A stretch of 64,000 nucleotides of DNA from Synechococcus sp. Tobar12-5m-g (GCF_024345415.1 NZ_JAGQBB010000003.1:1-64000); one strand, 5' to 3'. Positions 43,751 through 52,923 are shown, counted from the stretch's first letter. Numbers and translations: made by a program. Notes: generated from the letters alone by a model not told the origin.

Positions 43751-44629
43751 TCAGCTCCCCCTTCCCCCATCGCTGCCGCTCACCCAGGCCTCCATGCCCT
43801 CCCCTAGAAACGAGAGCCCCAGCACAAGCACGAACATCGCCAGGCCGGGGTAGAGGGCCGTCCACCAGATACCGGTGGGCACGGCGGTGAGTGCCTGCTG
43901 CAGGTCGGCGCCCCATTCCGGGATCGCTTCCGGCAGCCCCAGGCCGAGGAAGCCGAGGCCGCCGAGCACCAGTACCGCATCGGCGGCGTTGAGGGTGAGC
44001 AGCACCGGCACCGAGGTGATCACGTTGCGCAGCAGGTAGCGGCGCAGGATCCACAGCGGCCCAGCCCCCAGGGAGCGGGCCGCCTCCACGTAAAGCTCGG
44101 CCTTCACCTGGGCCGTCTGGTTGCGCACCACCCGGAAGTACTGCGGGATGTACACCACGCACAGCGCCGCCGCCGCGTTCGGCAGGCCCCGCCCCAGCAG
44201 GAAGGCCAGCACCACCGAGAGCAACAGCACCGGCAGGGTGTAGAGCGTGTCCATCAGCAGCACCAGGATCCGGTCGAGCCAGCCGCCCAGGTAGCCGCTC
44301 AGCATCCCGAGCGGCACGCCGATCAACAGCGCCGTGATCAGGGCCAGCAGCACCACCTGCAGCGCCACGCCGCTGCCGGCCAGGGTGCGCACGCACACGT
44401 CACGCCCCAGCCGATCGGTGCCGCACCAGCGGCCCAGCGACGGGGCCGCATAAATCGGGCTGTCCAGCCCGGCATTGGGATCCGGCAGCAACCCCGTGTG
44501 AATCAGCAGGGGGGTGGCCACCGCCAGCAGGGCATAGACCAGCACGATCACCAGACCCCAGCGCGCCATGCGGCCGGAGAGATCGGTGGGGCGCCAGCGG
44601 AGCAGCGCCCCGGGCAGGGACAGGGTCAT
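43751..44629 (-). CDS. Oligopeptide/dipeptide ABC transporter permease (DppC/OppC-like)
   Basis: 292 residues. OppC signature region GTDRLGRDVCVRTLAGSGVA near residue 72, the EAA loop VEAARSLGAGPLWILRRYLL, and six helices ending LGLSFLGEGMEAWVSG. It pairs with a DppB-type permease for peptide or nickel uptake; no partner is next to it. The TA remnant lies downstream and a two-component pair upstream. Confidence 0.9.
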   Translation of the reverse strand: MTLSLPGALLRWRPTDLSGRMARWGLVIVLVYALLAVATPLLIHTGLLPDPNAGLDSPIYAAPSLGRWCGTDRLGRDVCVRTLAGSGVALQVVLLALITALLIGVPLGMLSGYLGGWLDRILVLLMDTLYTLPVLLLSVVLAFLLGRGLPNAAAALCVVYIPQYFRVVRNQTAQVKAELYVEAARSLGAGPLWILRRYLLRNVITSVPVLLTLNAADAVLVLGGLGFLGLGLPEAIPEWGADLQQALTAVPTGIWWTALYPGLAMFVLVLGLSFLGEGMEAWVSGSDGGRGS

Positions 44630-44815
44630 GGCGGCGGCAGGCAGCCGAACATCGAGGAAACCTCCGGACTTCTCAGGAATTGAGAAAAACCCTCAAACCA
44701 GGGGAAGCCTCCAGGGCCTCTCATGGTTCTTTAAGAAAATGTCTCCAGTCGGTCCCTACCTTAAAGCGGCTTCCTCGCTTCCCAGCCTGCTGAACGTTTT
44801 GATGGGCTCCTCGGC

Positions 44816-45541
44816 ATGAATGGCAATGGGGCCGCTCGGAACCGCGGTCTGATCGTGGACGACGACTGTGAGATGCGCCGCTTTCTGGTCGGCGAGTTGG
44901 CCGTGGAAGGGGTGGACCTCGAGGAAGCCGATTGTGGCCAGAGCGCCCTCAGCCTGATCCGCGAGAGCCCCATCCCCTACGACCTTGTGCTGCTCGACTG
45001 GAGTCTGCCCGATTTCAGCGGGGTGGAGATCTGCCGGCGCCTGCGCGCAAGCGGCCTCACCATGCCGGTGCTGATGCTCACCGGCCGCGACGATGTGCGT
45101 GACCGGGTCGAAGCGCTCGACTCCGGCGCCGACGATTTCATCAGCAAGCCTTTCTCGATCGAGGAGCTGCTAGCCCGGATCCGGGCCCGGCTGCGCCGCA
45201 CCAGCTTCCACGTCAACGGCAGCGAGGGCGAGCAGCTCAGCCTGTCCGACCTCACCATGAACACTGGCACCCGCGAGGTGTTTCGCAACGGCGCCCAGGT
45301 CCACCTCACCGTGCGCGAGTACGACCTGCTGCGCTGCCTGCTGAGCAGCCCGAACCGGGTGCATGAACGCGGCACGATCCTCAAGACGGTCTGGGGTGAG
45401 AACCACTACGGCGACGACAACCTGCTCGATGTCTACATCCGTTATCTGCGCAAGAAGATCGAAACTCCCGGCCTGCCCACCCTGATCCACACCGTGCGCG
45501 GCGTGGGATTCATGCTGAAGGAGGGGGCTGTGAAGGAGTGA
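44816..45541 (+). CDS. OmpR/PhoB-family response regulator
   Basis: 241 residues. Receiver domain: GLIVDDDCEMRRFLVGELAV (acidic pocket), VLLDWSLPDFSG (phospho-acceptor Asp), MLTGRDDVRDR and FISKPFSIEELLARI (Lys). The winged helix has LTVREYDLLRCLLSSPNRVH, VWGENHYGDDNLLDVYIRYL and LIHTVRGVGFML. The histidine kinase on the opposite strand overlaps its 3' end by 32 nt, so the pair is convergent. The upstream region 44,630-44,815 is AT-richer and probably holds its promoter. Confidence 0.93.
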   Translation: MNGNGAARNRGLIVDDDCEMRRFLVGELAVEGVDLEEADCGQSALSLIRESPIPYDLVLLDWSLPDFSGVEICRRLRASGLTMPVLMLTGRDDVRDRVEALDSGADDFISKPFSIEELLARIRARLRRTSFHVNGSEGEQLSLSDLTMNTGTREVFRNGAQVHLTVREYDLLRCLLSSPNRVHERGTILKTVWGENHYGDDNLLDVYIRYLRKKIETPGLPTLIHTVRGVGFMLKEGAVKE

Positions 45542-46913
45542 AGCGAGGCAGGCTCAGCTGAAAATCGGCGCCACCGCCCGTCCCGTCCACCACCCGCGCC
45601 TCGCCACCCATCCGCCGCATCAGTAGCCGCACCACCGAGAGGCCAATGCCGCCACCCCGGCGGGCCGCCTGGGTGGCCGGGCTGCTGCTCCCCTGCACGA
45701 AGCGCTCGAAGATCCTCTCCTTCTCTGCATCGGGCACGCCCGCTCCCCGGTCCCTCACGTGTACCACCACGGCGGCGGAACTGTCGGTGGCGGCATCGGC
45801 GGGGGTGGCGAACAATTCGATCAAGGCATCGCCAGGCGTGTGCTTCAGGGCGTTCTCCACCAGGTTGGTGAGGCACTGCTGCAGCCGGTCGCCGTCGCCC
45901 GAGGCCTCCAGGGCTGTGCCCTCCTGGGGAGGGCACAGCCGCAGCCGCGCCCCGGCATGGCCGGCCAGCCGCTCGTAGGCCTTGAGCAGCTCCTGCTCCA
46001 CATCGAGCCGCTGGCGGCTGAGCACCAGTTGGCCGGTGTCGTCGCGGGCGATCTCGAGCAGATCGCTCACCAGCCGCCCCATCCGCTCCGCCTCGCTCTG
46101 GATCAGGGCCAGGTATTGGGGGTTGCGCGCATAGCCGCTGATCAGGGTGATTGGTGTTCGCAGCTCGTGGGCCACCCCATCGGCGAAGGCCCGCTGGCGC
46201 TCGAACGAAGCGGCAAGGCGATCGAGCAGGGCATTGAAGGCGAGCGCGATCGGTTGGAGTTCCTCGGGACGGGGCTGCTGCCCCAGGCGCTGGTGGCCCA
46301 GGCTGTCGGCCTGGATCGCGGCGATGCCGGCGCCGAGCTGATCGAGCGGCCGGAGCCCCCGCCGTAACACCAGCCGCAGCAGAAAGCTGGTGAACAGGGC
46401 GGTGATGCCGGCGAAGGCGATCAGCAGCAGCTGGGTCTGCCGCACCCGATCGGCATCGAGACTGAAATCCTCCAGCACGTAAAGCTCCGCCACGCTTTTT
46501 CCGACGGGCACCAGGCGAGTGGAGCTGATGTAGGTGCGGCCATCGATCTCAAAACTGCTGGGCCGAAAGCTGGATTTGGCGAAGGCTCCGGCAGTCGCCA
46601 GCAGCCGCCCCATCGAGCCGGTGGGGATCTGAATCGCGGCGCTGCGGGGCTCTTGGTAAGGCCGGCCGGGCTCCAGCTCCAGCCATACCAGCGCCGAAGG
46701 GCTCACCACCTGGTTGATCCGCCGCTGCAGGGCCGCCGCATACGGGGGCGTCGGCGGAAGGGTGAGCTGGCGCTCCAGCTGGTCGACACCGTCGTTGTGG
46801 ATCGCAATCCGGTTTTCGGCAGCCAGCTGGCGGTTTGCCAGCAGCAGCAGTCCGTAGCCGGCCAGCACCGCCAGCAGGCTGCTGGCCTGGAGGCTGCGGC
46901 GGATGGAGGTCAA
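45510..46913 (-). CDS. Sensor histidine kinase
   Basis: 467 residues from TTG 46,913 (longer frames upstream look non-coding). TM1 LLAVLAGYGLLLLANRQLAA, a periplasmic sensor domain of about 150 residues, TM2 LLLIAFAGITALFTSFLLRL, a HAMP domain, then the HisKA H-box FADGVAHELRTPITLISGYA and the HATPase: N-box LTNLVENALKHTPGD, G1 VRDRGAGVPD, G2 GGGIGLSVVRLL. The likely partner is the convergent response regulator. The signal is unknown. Confidence 0.9.
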   Translation of the reverse strand: MTSIRRSLQASSLLAVLAGYGLLLLANRQLAAENRIAIHNDGVDQLERQLTLPPTPPYAAALQRRINQVVSPSALVWLELEPGRPYQEPRSAAIQIPTGSMGRLLATAGAFAKSSFRPSSFEIDGRTYISSTRLVPVGKSVAELYVLEDFSLDADRVRQTQLLLIAFAGITALFTSFLLRLVLRRGLRPLDQLGAGIAAIQADSLGHQRLGQQPRPEELQPIALAFNALLDRLAASFERQRAFADGVAHELRTPITLISGYARNPQYLALIQSEAERMGRLVSDLLEIARDDTGQLVLSRQRLDVEQELLKAYERLAGHAGARLRLCPPQEGTALEASGDGDRLQQCLTNLVENALKHTPGDALIELFATPADAATDSSAAVVVHVRDRGAGVPDAEKERIFERFVQGSSSPATQAARRGGGIGLSVVRLLMRRMGGEARVVDGTGGGADFQLSLPRFTPSQPPPSA

Positions 46914-46971
46914 CGCACCGGTCTCTGCATCGCCAAAGTGTCCCTCAGCTTCGGCCTTTTGTCGTACGGGA

Positions 46972-47357
46972 TCAAACCAACCCTTCCACGCACCAGAGCA
47001 CCAAACAGGCAGTGGCCAGGGACTGCTCGGCATCCAGGGGATCGGAGAGGTCCCGCGGGGCTTCATCGCCATCCGGGAGCGAGTGGCGCTCGCCATGCGA
47101 CTCAGCACGTTTCAGGCGCAGGCCCTGAAACGCGGCCGTGTCCACGCCGGCCACCGGCGCCGCCTCCACCAACCGTTCTAAAGAATCGGTTCGCGGCGGT
47201 TCCTGGCCAAGGGCGATTACCAGTCCCTTGAGCGCCTTTCCCACCGCCTGGCAGGCGTGGTGGCACGCCTGGGCATGGAAGCCGCCAGTGAAGGCGAGTC
47301 GGCCATGGCCAGATCATCCCGCACCTGCAGCAGCCAGGCCTCCACCCGGGGGGTCAT
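46972..47357 (-). pseudogene. HEPN-domain toxin-like gene, frameshifted
   Basis: From ATG 47,357: MTPRVEAWLLQVRDDLAMAD, then a frame change near 47,300, then FTGGFHAQACHHACQAVGKA, LKGLVIALGQEPPRTDSLER. This is the HEPN pattern (WLxxAxxDLxxA ... QaxeKaLKxLL). The usual RxxxxH region is degenerate. It follows the MNT-like gene by 21 nt on the same strand, the order of HEPN-MNT toxin-antitoxin pairs. Confidence 0.6.
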
Positions 47358-47378
47358 CAACGCCGCGCCGCCACGAGG

Positions 47379-47731
47379 TCATTTAGCCACGGCACATCCC
47401 GGCAGATGCCACGCCAGTAGGGGTCGTTGCCCCGTTAGCTCCCGCCATTGAGCCGCGTCGAGGGGGATTTCGTCATCGGCCAGGCGGGCGGCGAGCAGGG
47501 AATCCGCCAGGCCCTCCGCCTCGGCTCGGTTCGGGGCCAGGGCGAGCAGGTCAACATCCGAGCGGACATCCCAATCGACCGGGCCAAGGAGCCGTAGCCG
47601 AAGGCTTCACAGAAGGAGTGCAGCCACACCTCCAAGCCCCACTGGCCCACCACCAACTGCTGCATGCCGGTGCGCAATTGCGCGATTCGCTCCTGGCGGC
47701 GCTGCTCTCCAAGCTTGGCGAGCTGGGCCAT
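47379..47731 (-). pseudogene. MNT-type minimal nucleotidyltransferase, frameshifted
   Basis: From ATG 47,731: a helical N-terminus (MAQLAKLGEQRRQERIAQLR), then EAFGYGSLARS, then a frame change near 47,575, then VDWDVRSDVDLLALAPNRAE, LADDEIPLDAAQWRELTGQR and a stop at 47,379. GS...DVDL is the nucleotidyltransferase (MNT) active-site pattern. In HEPN-MNT systems the MNT antitoxin AMPylates the HEPN toxin. Both genes here are broken. Confidence 0.6.
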
Positions 47732-47785
47732 AGGGACAGGTTATCGAGAAAGAACAGGGCGTTCGGCCACCTGATGGCCGCCCCC

Positions 47786-48478
47786 CTACCCCGCACCCGC
47801 CACCGCCTCGCTGGCGATGCGCTGAGAGGATCCGCCGCCCGCCGTGAAGTGCTGCTCCAGCCGCAGGGCCACCAGCTGGGTGCTGGGGTCGAGGCAGGCC
47901 GAGAAGGGCAGGCGGGCTGAACCGTTCAGGTCCACTGGGGCGGCCCCAGGGCCTGGAGCCAGCAAGGAGCCGCAGCCCTGCCAGGGGGTGGCGCTGGCGG
48001 CCAGGCCGTCGATCACCACCCGGCTCTGGAACGCCGTGCCCGCCGCCACCTGGCCGTTCAGCCCGAAGGCGGGTCCGCAGCGCATCAGCACCCGCCCCTG
48101 CCAGATGCCGCTCGGCGCCGTCCCCACCGAGTAGGTGATCGGCCCCTCCGGTGTGCTGAGCTGCAGCACCGCCGTGCGCCCCGCCAGGCCGCACACCGAG
48201 CCTTGGCGCTCGGGGTCGGCCGCCACCGCCGTGGCCCGCTGCAGATCGGCGCGGACCAGGGCCAGGGCGCGGCTCTGGTTGGCCCGCTCCCGCAGCAGCC
48301 GGGTGAAGCGCTGGGCGTTCTGTCCTTCCCCCAGCAAGGACTGAATCACCACTCCGCAGAACAGCAGGCCCAGGCCCATCGCCAGCAGCAGCTCCACTAG
48401 GGAGAAGCCGCCCTGGTGGTGGGGGCCCTGGCAAGGGCGCCCGGGACGTGGAGAGCGCAGCGGCAGCGACAACGACAT
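47786..48478 (-). CDS. Type IV pilin-like protein (PilW-like)
   Basis: 230 residues. The prepilin peptidase site and N-terminal helix are HHQGGFSLVELLLAMGLGLL (cleavage after GG, Glu at +5). The C-terminal region has paired Cys and is secreted. It is the last of three minor-pilin-type genes on this strand, probably a pseudopilin/minor pilin of the type IV pilus machinery. Confidence 0.8.
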   Translation of the reverse strand: MSLSLPLRSPRPGRPCQGPHHQGGFSLVELLLAMGLGLLFCGVVIQSLLGEGQNAQRFTRLLRERANQSRALALVRADLQRATAVAADPERQGSVCGLAGRTAVLQLSTPEGPITYSVGTAPSGIWQGRVLMRCGPAFGLNGQVAAGTAFQSRVVIDGLAASATPWQGCGSLLAPGPGAAPVDLNGSARLPFSACLDPSTQLVALRLEQHFTAGGGSSQRIASEAVAGAG

Positions 48479-48562
48479 GGCGGGGAGGAATCGAAAGGGA
48501 GCAAAAAAGAAGAGCGAAGCAGGGGGAAGGAAACGGTGATCCTGCGGCGGGCAGGCCCGCGG

Positions 48563-49120
48563 TCACAGGGTGGAATCGGGCTGGCAGAGGGTGCTGTCCG
48601 GCGCGCCGGAGGGGCCGCCGCCGTAGCGGCCCAGCCGCACGATGCCCAGGGGCAGCGCCATCACCAGGCAGCGGCGCAACGGCGTGCCTGCGCTGGTCAG
48701 CACCACCGTGCCGCCGTCGAGCACCAGGCCATTACTGCTGAAGCGCAACACCTCCGGCAGGTTGTGGTTGAGGTACACCGCGCCGCTCTCCACCCCCTCG
48801 GCCAGCTCCAGCACAGTGGTGCTGCAGGCGGTGAGGCTGCCGGCCTCCGGTGGCTGCCAGCCCTGCTCCGAGAGGCTCAGGCCGCAGGGCTCGCCCCGCT
48901 GGAGCGCTTCGGCCCGACCGCGTTCGATGCCCTGGGCCAGCCGCCGCGTCGCCGCCTCCAGCCGCTGCCGCGCCAGGCTCTCGCTGCCCGCCTGGATGGC
49001 CAGCCCGGCCAGCAGGCCCAGCACCGCCACCGTGACCAGCAGCTCGGTGAGGGTGGAGCCGCCCGCCAGGTCACCGCGGCGCGGAAGAAGCCGGCCGTTT
49101 TGGCTCAGTCGCGTGCTCAT
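48563..49120 (-). CDS. Type IV pilin-like protein (GspH/FimT-like)
   Basis: 185 residues from ATG 49,120, which overlaps the upstream gene by 4 nt. The N-terminal segment is GDLAGGSTLTELLVTVAVLG, with STLTE replacing the common FTLxE, and then a helix with the Glu at +5. It continues RRLAQGIERGRAEALQRGE (FimT/GspH-like). It is a minor pilin or pseudopilin, cotranscribed with its neighbours. Confidence 0.78.
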   Translation of the reverse strand: MSTRLSQNGRLLPRRGDLAGGSTLTELLVTVAVLGLLAGLAIQAGSESLARQRLEAATRRLAQGIERGRAEALQRGEPCGLSLSEQGWQPPEAGSLTACSTTVLELAEGVESGAVYLNHNLPEVLRFSSNGLVLDGGTVVLTSAGTPLRRCLVMALPLGIVRLGRYGGGPSGAPDSTLCQPDSTL

Positions 49121-49542
49121 GCCCCCACCTCGCTGTCGGTGAGGGGAGCGGATTCGGCCTCGGGCGGGGGGCACAGGCCATGGGCCGAGGCGCTGAAAAG
49201 GCGGCGGCGCTCCAGCCCTAGCGGCTCGGCCCGGTAAACGAGCCAGAAGGCGTTCGCCCCGGCGGCCGCCTCGGTGCTCACCTGGCGGCTCACCCCGGCC
49301 GGCAGGGGGGCGCCGTCCGCCTCGAGTTGTTGGCGCAGCCGCTGGGCTGCGACCTCGCAGCCCGGTGCCTCCGCCTGCCAGGCCAGGGCCGCCTGGCGCA
49401 GGGCGTACTCCCGCCGGAGCAGATCGGCATCGATGCGGCGCAGGGTGTCCTGGCGCTGCTCGGTGGCCCGGCTCCAGCTGGCGCTCGCCCCCCAGAGCTG
49501 CACCGAGGCGTTGGCCGCCAGGGCGAACACCAGCATCGCCAT
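49117..49542 (-). CDS. Type IV pilin-like protein, N-terminus lost
   Basis: 141 residues from ATG 49,542. The reading opens MAMLVFALAANASVQLWGAS; in an intact pilin this is preceded by a GFTLxE-type cleavage site. In-frame codons upstream give only DEITM before the sequence turns into unrelated DNA at about 49,555. The processing site is therefore missing and the protein should not be handled by prepilin peptidase. Truncation by the helicase-containing segment is likely. Confidence 0.6.
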   Translation of the reverse strand: MAMLVFALAANASVQLWGASASWSRATEQRQDTLRRIDADLLRREYALRQAALAWQAEAPGCEVAAQRLRQQLEADGAPLPAGVSRQVSTEAAAGANAFWLVYRAEPLGLERRRLFSASAHGLCPPPEAESAPLTDSEVGA

Positions 49543-49601
49543 GGTGATCTCATCACTGTCACAGTGCTATGGGCACCACTGCAGCACCACGGTCCCTGGC
49601 T

Positions 49602-49800
49602 GCCTTCGGGGGTTCACCCTCCGCCCGTATCAACAGGAGTTGATCGACCGTGCCCGGAAGGCCCTCAGGGCAAAGCAAGCCCCCCTCCTGGTGGTCCCCA
49701 CCGGTGGAGGGAAAACCCCGATGACTGCCTCGGAGGCATCACCGGTCATCAGGTGAAGGTGATCTGCCACCGCCGGCACACAGCCAAACTGATGGCCATA
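49602..49800 (+). pseudogene. N-terminal remnant of a DEAD/DEAH (type III restriction-like) helicase
   Basis: GFTLRPYQQELIDRARKALR, then APLLVVPTGGGKTPMTA: the Q-motif-like start and Walker A of SF2 helicases that begin with LRPYQ. After a frame change at about 49,730, HQVKVICHRRHTAKL resembles the following (x)xICHRRELxxQ motif. The rest of the gene is absent. Confidence 0.65.
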
Positions 49801-49827
49801 CAGTTCCTTGCTATAGGACACATCCTC

Positions 49828-50448
49828 ATGGCTGAGTTTGAGCTAAATCAAGCCCCGATACCAATCCTGGCCGTCGTTCTTGCCTTTCTTCTATCTCAGT
49901 TTGCCGAGTTCATCCGCTATCAAAGGGACAAAAACTTACTAAATAGTTCAATTCGCAAAATCGTAGACAGAGAAATATCACGAAACCATTCACTGCTTTT
50001 GGAGTTCTGGCAAGCTGTAGTCAATTCATGCAAAGATGGATCGAGCGAAGGGCAAGGGAAGTTGAATTATGGCCAGATGGCGAGTGCCGTAATCAACAAC
50101 CCGTTCCCTCCAGTGAAGAGCAGTGTATGGTATGCGTCAATTTCAAGGCTTGCCTCTGTTTATTCAAAAGAAGAGCTAAACGAAAAGTGCAGACATCATG
50201 AAGCTGTAGACTGTTGTATAAATATCTACAATAGGATCCAACTGCTTGATCGGGATGCCGAAGCAATCCGACTTCGGCCAAAGCCACCTAGAGCCACCGA
50301 GACTACTGCACAGTCCTTGTTTTCTTCCATGGATTCATCAGCAATTGAAAGCATTCGCCAAAGCAAGATCAAACGTGTAATTGACTTAGTTCCGCAGCTT
50401 GAAGCTCAAGTGCGATTAGTTCTTGGAGATGATTACATTGAGGCCTGA
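49828..50448 (+). CDS. Membrane-anchored protein of unknown function, AT-rich
   Basis: 206 residues from ATG 49,828, with AGGACA in the leader. One N-terminal helix (PIPILAVVLAFLLSQFAEFI) is followed by a long mostly helical hydrophilic domain (RYQRDKNLLNSSIRKIVDRE; YSKEELNEKCRHHEAVDCCI). The codon use is much lower in GC than the chromosomal genes, suggesting transfer. The shape resembles cargo or defence-associated membrane proteins, but I recognise no domain. Confidence 0.6.
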   Translation: MAEFELNQAPIPILAVVLAFLLSQFAEFIRYQRDKNLLNSSIRKIVDREISRNHSLLLEFWQAVVNSCKDGSSEGQGKLNYGQMASAVINNPFPPVKSSVWYASISRLASVYSKEELNEKCRHHEAVDCCINIYNRIQLLDRDAEAIRLRPKPPRATETTAQSLFSSMDSSAIESIRQSKIKRVIDLVPQLEAQVRLVLGDDYIEA

Positions 50449-50568
50449 CATGTAGCGAAGAAGTGTTGCCCAGTTTTAGTTATGACTTCAGGCTCCAATG
50501 CTGCGGGCTCACGGGTGGGAGACGGTGGAGCCCATGGGGATGCCATGGGTTGCTTCAGGTTCTATCTC

Positions 50569-51441
50569 TCAGTTCAAGCAGTAACGCATCCACTGGCTAT
50601 CAACCGAATGGACGGCAACTGTGTCTCCTGCGGCTAAGCAGGCCTGGTAACGTTCCCACTTTTGCTTAATCTCCGGTGGGACAGAATCGGCCGCTCGCAC
50701 CTCTTCGGCTTTCTCGGTTACAGCTTGGGCTGCTGCCTCTTTCTTGCCCCGCTCACGGTTAAGGTCGGCCTCACGGTTGAGGTGGAGCTGGTATCCATTG
50801 CAGCTTCCTACGACTGAACCAGCGAACACAAGGATGAAAGCTAACTTCCAATTGGGGCCTTTCTTTGTCACAGGTGATTGGGGTGGTATTGGTTTAGGGG
50901 TAGCTGGGAGATCCACGGGCTTCGCCTCAGGGTTGGGAGTCTCCCCAGCGTTCGCCCATTCGTCCATGCGCCTGGTTACGTCGGCCGTCGTCATGGTCTT
51001 GGCTTCTTCTGCCGTGACCGGCTTGAACCGATAGGTCCCGTCTTCCGCCTGCTCCTGGATGCCAGTGGCCAGGGTCTTGGGGGTTGGCAAAGGCTCAGCC
51101 TGAGACGGTCGAGGCGTTGCTGGGGCCTCAGGCTCTTTCCCCCATTCGTCCAGCTTCTTCCATGCCGCTTTCGGGTCGGCCTCTGCCTCCTCAGGGGTGG
51201 GCATCTTGAACCGATAGGTGCCGTCTTCCATCTGCTCCTGCAGCCCAGCCGCCACGGTGCGGGCCCTGCTTGCTCTTATTTCCTCCACGCGCCGTTTGAC
51301 CCGCAGCCAGCGCATAGTGGCGGGGAGCGCGCGCTGAGAGAACTCCCCGTGGCTTTCCCCCTCCAGGGGTTGAAGGGGCTCAACTTGATCTGGCTGACTG
51401 TCGCCAGGAGAGTCCTTGTCTCCCTGAGAATCGCCTGACAT
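50569..51441 (-). CDS. Repeat-containing single-pass membrane protein, unknown
   Basis: 290 residues from ATG 51,441 (a TTG 15 codons upstream is possible). Two similar modules: VAAGLQEQMEDGTYRFKMPT then AAWKKLDEWGKEPE, and LATGIQEQAEDGTYRFKPVT then VTRRMDEWANAGE. A helix follows (WKLAFILVFAGSVVGSCNGY), then a charged coiled coil and a C-terminal block with two Cys (YQACLAAGDTV; QWMRYCLN). No known family. It lies beside a phage gene on the same strand. Confidence 0.6.
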   Translation of the reverse strand: MSGDSQGDKDSPGDSQPDQVEPLQPLEGESHGEFSQRALPATMRWLRVKRRVEEIRASRARTVAAGLQEQMEDGTYRFKMPTPEEAEADPKAAWKKLDEWGKEPEAPATPRPSQAEPLPTPKTLATGIQEQAEDGTYRFKPVTAEEAKTMTTADVTRRMDEWANAGETPNPEAKPVDLPATPKPIPPQSPVTKKGPNWKLAFILVFAGSVVGSCNGYQLHLNREADLNRERGKKEAAAQAVTEKAEEVRAADSVPPEIKQKWERYQACLAAGDTVAVHSVDSQWMRYCLN

Positions 51442-51565
51442 GGCAGTGGGCTCATTTGCTTCAGCCTTCCTAGTCGGGTTCTTCAACCCTTGCAGTAACC
51501 CTGGATGTTGAGAGTCAGAAGGGAACGAAGCCCCGACCGGGGCCTAACTAGGCAACCAACGCCCC

Positions 51566-52396
51566 TCACCCCCCAGTCTTCCCTGATCCCGTCCACTTGC
51601 TCAGGCTGCTGTAGGTGTTGACCCCAGTGGCCGCGGCCCCCAGCAGGTTCTCCCCGATCTTCAACGCTGCCCCAGCACCACTGGGCCCGCTACCCGTCAT
51701 CGTCGGTGCTGCAGGGGCCAGCAGGGCGGGCAGCGGTGCAAACGGTGCGATCGGCTCCATGTACGGCTGCGCCTGGTAGAAGTCCTGGCTGTTGTACTGG
51801 CTCAGATACTGCGCCACCTGCCCCGCCTGCTCACGGTTGTATTGGCGATTCCTAAGGTTCTGGTTGATGTTCAGAATCGTTGAGTAGTCACCAGCCTGCC
51901 GGGAGTAATCATTGATCAACCGGTCGATGCTCGCCCCCTCCTGCCCGCTGGCACGGATCGACGCACGGCCCTTGAGTGCTGCAACGTTGTACTGCTGCAA
52001 CGCGACCGCATCCTGCATCGACCGCTCGGCGAACTGCTGACTCAGTGCCTCGCTCGATCGCACAAAGTTTCCACCAGCCGCCTGCCGGGTCTGGCCCACC
52101 AGCTCGGCCTGGTTGTAGGCCTTGACAAGCTCGTAATTCTGCAGACTCTTGCTATAAGCCAAGTTCTGGTTGTAGTTGACTGTCTCCTGCCAATACTGCT
52201 GTTGGGATTGGGCATCTGTATATGTCTTGGTGAACTCTGACTGCCACTGGGCAAACTCAGCATTTGCATCCTGAAAGGCAAGGTCGTTCAGGTACTGCTG
52301 TTCGGCGGCGGCTCCACTGGCTACCCCCTGCGTCACACCCAGAACCGCATTGATCCCGCCGTTGATCAGCGCACCAGTCAGAGGATCGAATGGCAT
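51566..52396 (-). CDS. T7-like phage internal virion protein (gp14-like)
   Basis: 276 residues from ATG 52,396 (MPFDPLTGALINGGINAVLG). It is Gln/Asn/Ala-rich and helical: AEQQYLNDLAFQDANAEFAQ, KSLQNYELVKAYNQAELVGQ and NRQYNREQAGQVAQYLSQYN. This composition and pattern are those of the T7-like ejection (internal virion) protein in podoviruses. No capsid, tail or terminase genes are nearby, so it is an isolated phage gene. Confidence 0.6.
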   Translation of the reverse strand: MPFDPLTGALINGGINAVLGVTQGVASGAAAEQQYLNDLAFQDANAEFAQWQSEFTKTYTDAQSQQQYWQETVNYNQNLAYSKSLQNYELVKAYNQAELVGQTRQAAGGNFVRSSEALSQQFAERSMQDAVALQQYNVAALKGRASIRASGQEGASIDRLINDYSRQAGDYSTILNINQNLRNRQYNREQAGQVAQYLSQYNSQDFYQAQPYMEPIAPFAPLPALLAPAAPTMTGSGPSGAGAALKIGENLLGAAATGVNTYSSLSKWTGSGKTGG

Positions 52397-52423
52397 TGTT
52401 CCAGTAGGTGGAATGTTCCCCAC

Positions 52424-52923
52424 ACTCTATCGAAACTGGCGGCAATTTCGCCACCCCCACCAACACCACACACACGCCGGATTCGATGATTTTGGGGGTC
52501 GTGATTTTGGGGCGCGTGATGTGATGGGTGACGCGATAGCGGACCAGCTGGAAGCCCCCCCTTGCCCCCTTCGGAATCTGCAGGGGGGTGGGTGCCGGTC
52601 GTCTCGATGTGGTCGCCCTGGGCCCTGCTGCTGCGGGGTGGGAGGGGGAGGGGGAGGCCCATGCCATCGGCGCAGTGCTGCTGGGCTGTTGCAACTCGTA
52701 ATAATCTCGTGCTCCATTGCGCTGCAGTTGATCTGCGCTGCCATCCCTGGCCTATCCCTGCCCATCCCAACCACGTCACGGAACGACCCGCTACAGTCAC
52801 GGCAGGCAGCGGAACCCGGCAGCAGCAGACGCCGGACGCCCGCCTCACCAGCACTCACAACCAGCTCACGCCGACCGCTCAGGGCCGCTGCCTGTTTCAC
52901 ATCACCATCACCGCATCAGCGCC
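52424..52923. other. 500-bp gap without a supported gene
   Basis: Several overlapping open frames exist on both strands, but none shows a domain, signal or start-site support. A short direct repeat GATTTTGGGG occurs twice (52,492 and 52,505 region). I see nothing else of note. Confidence 0.5.
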
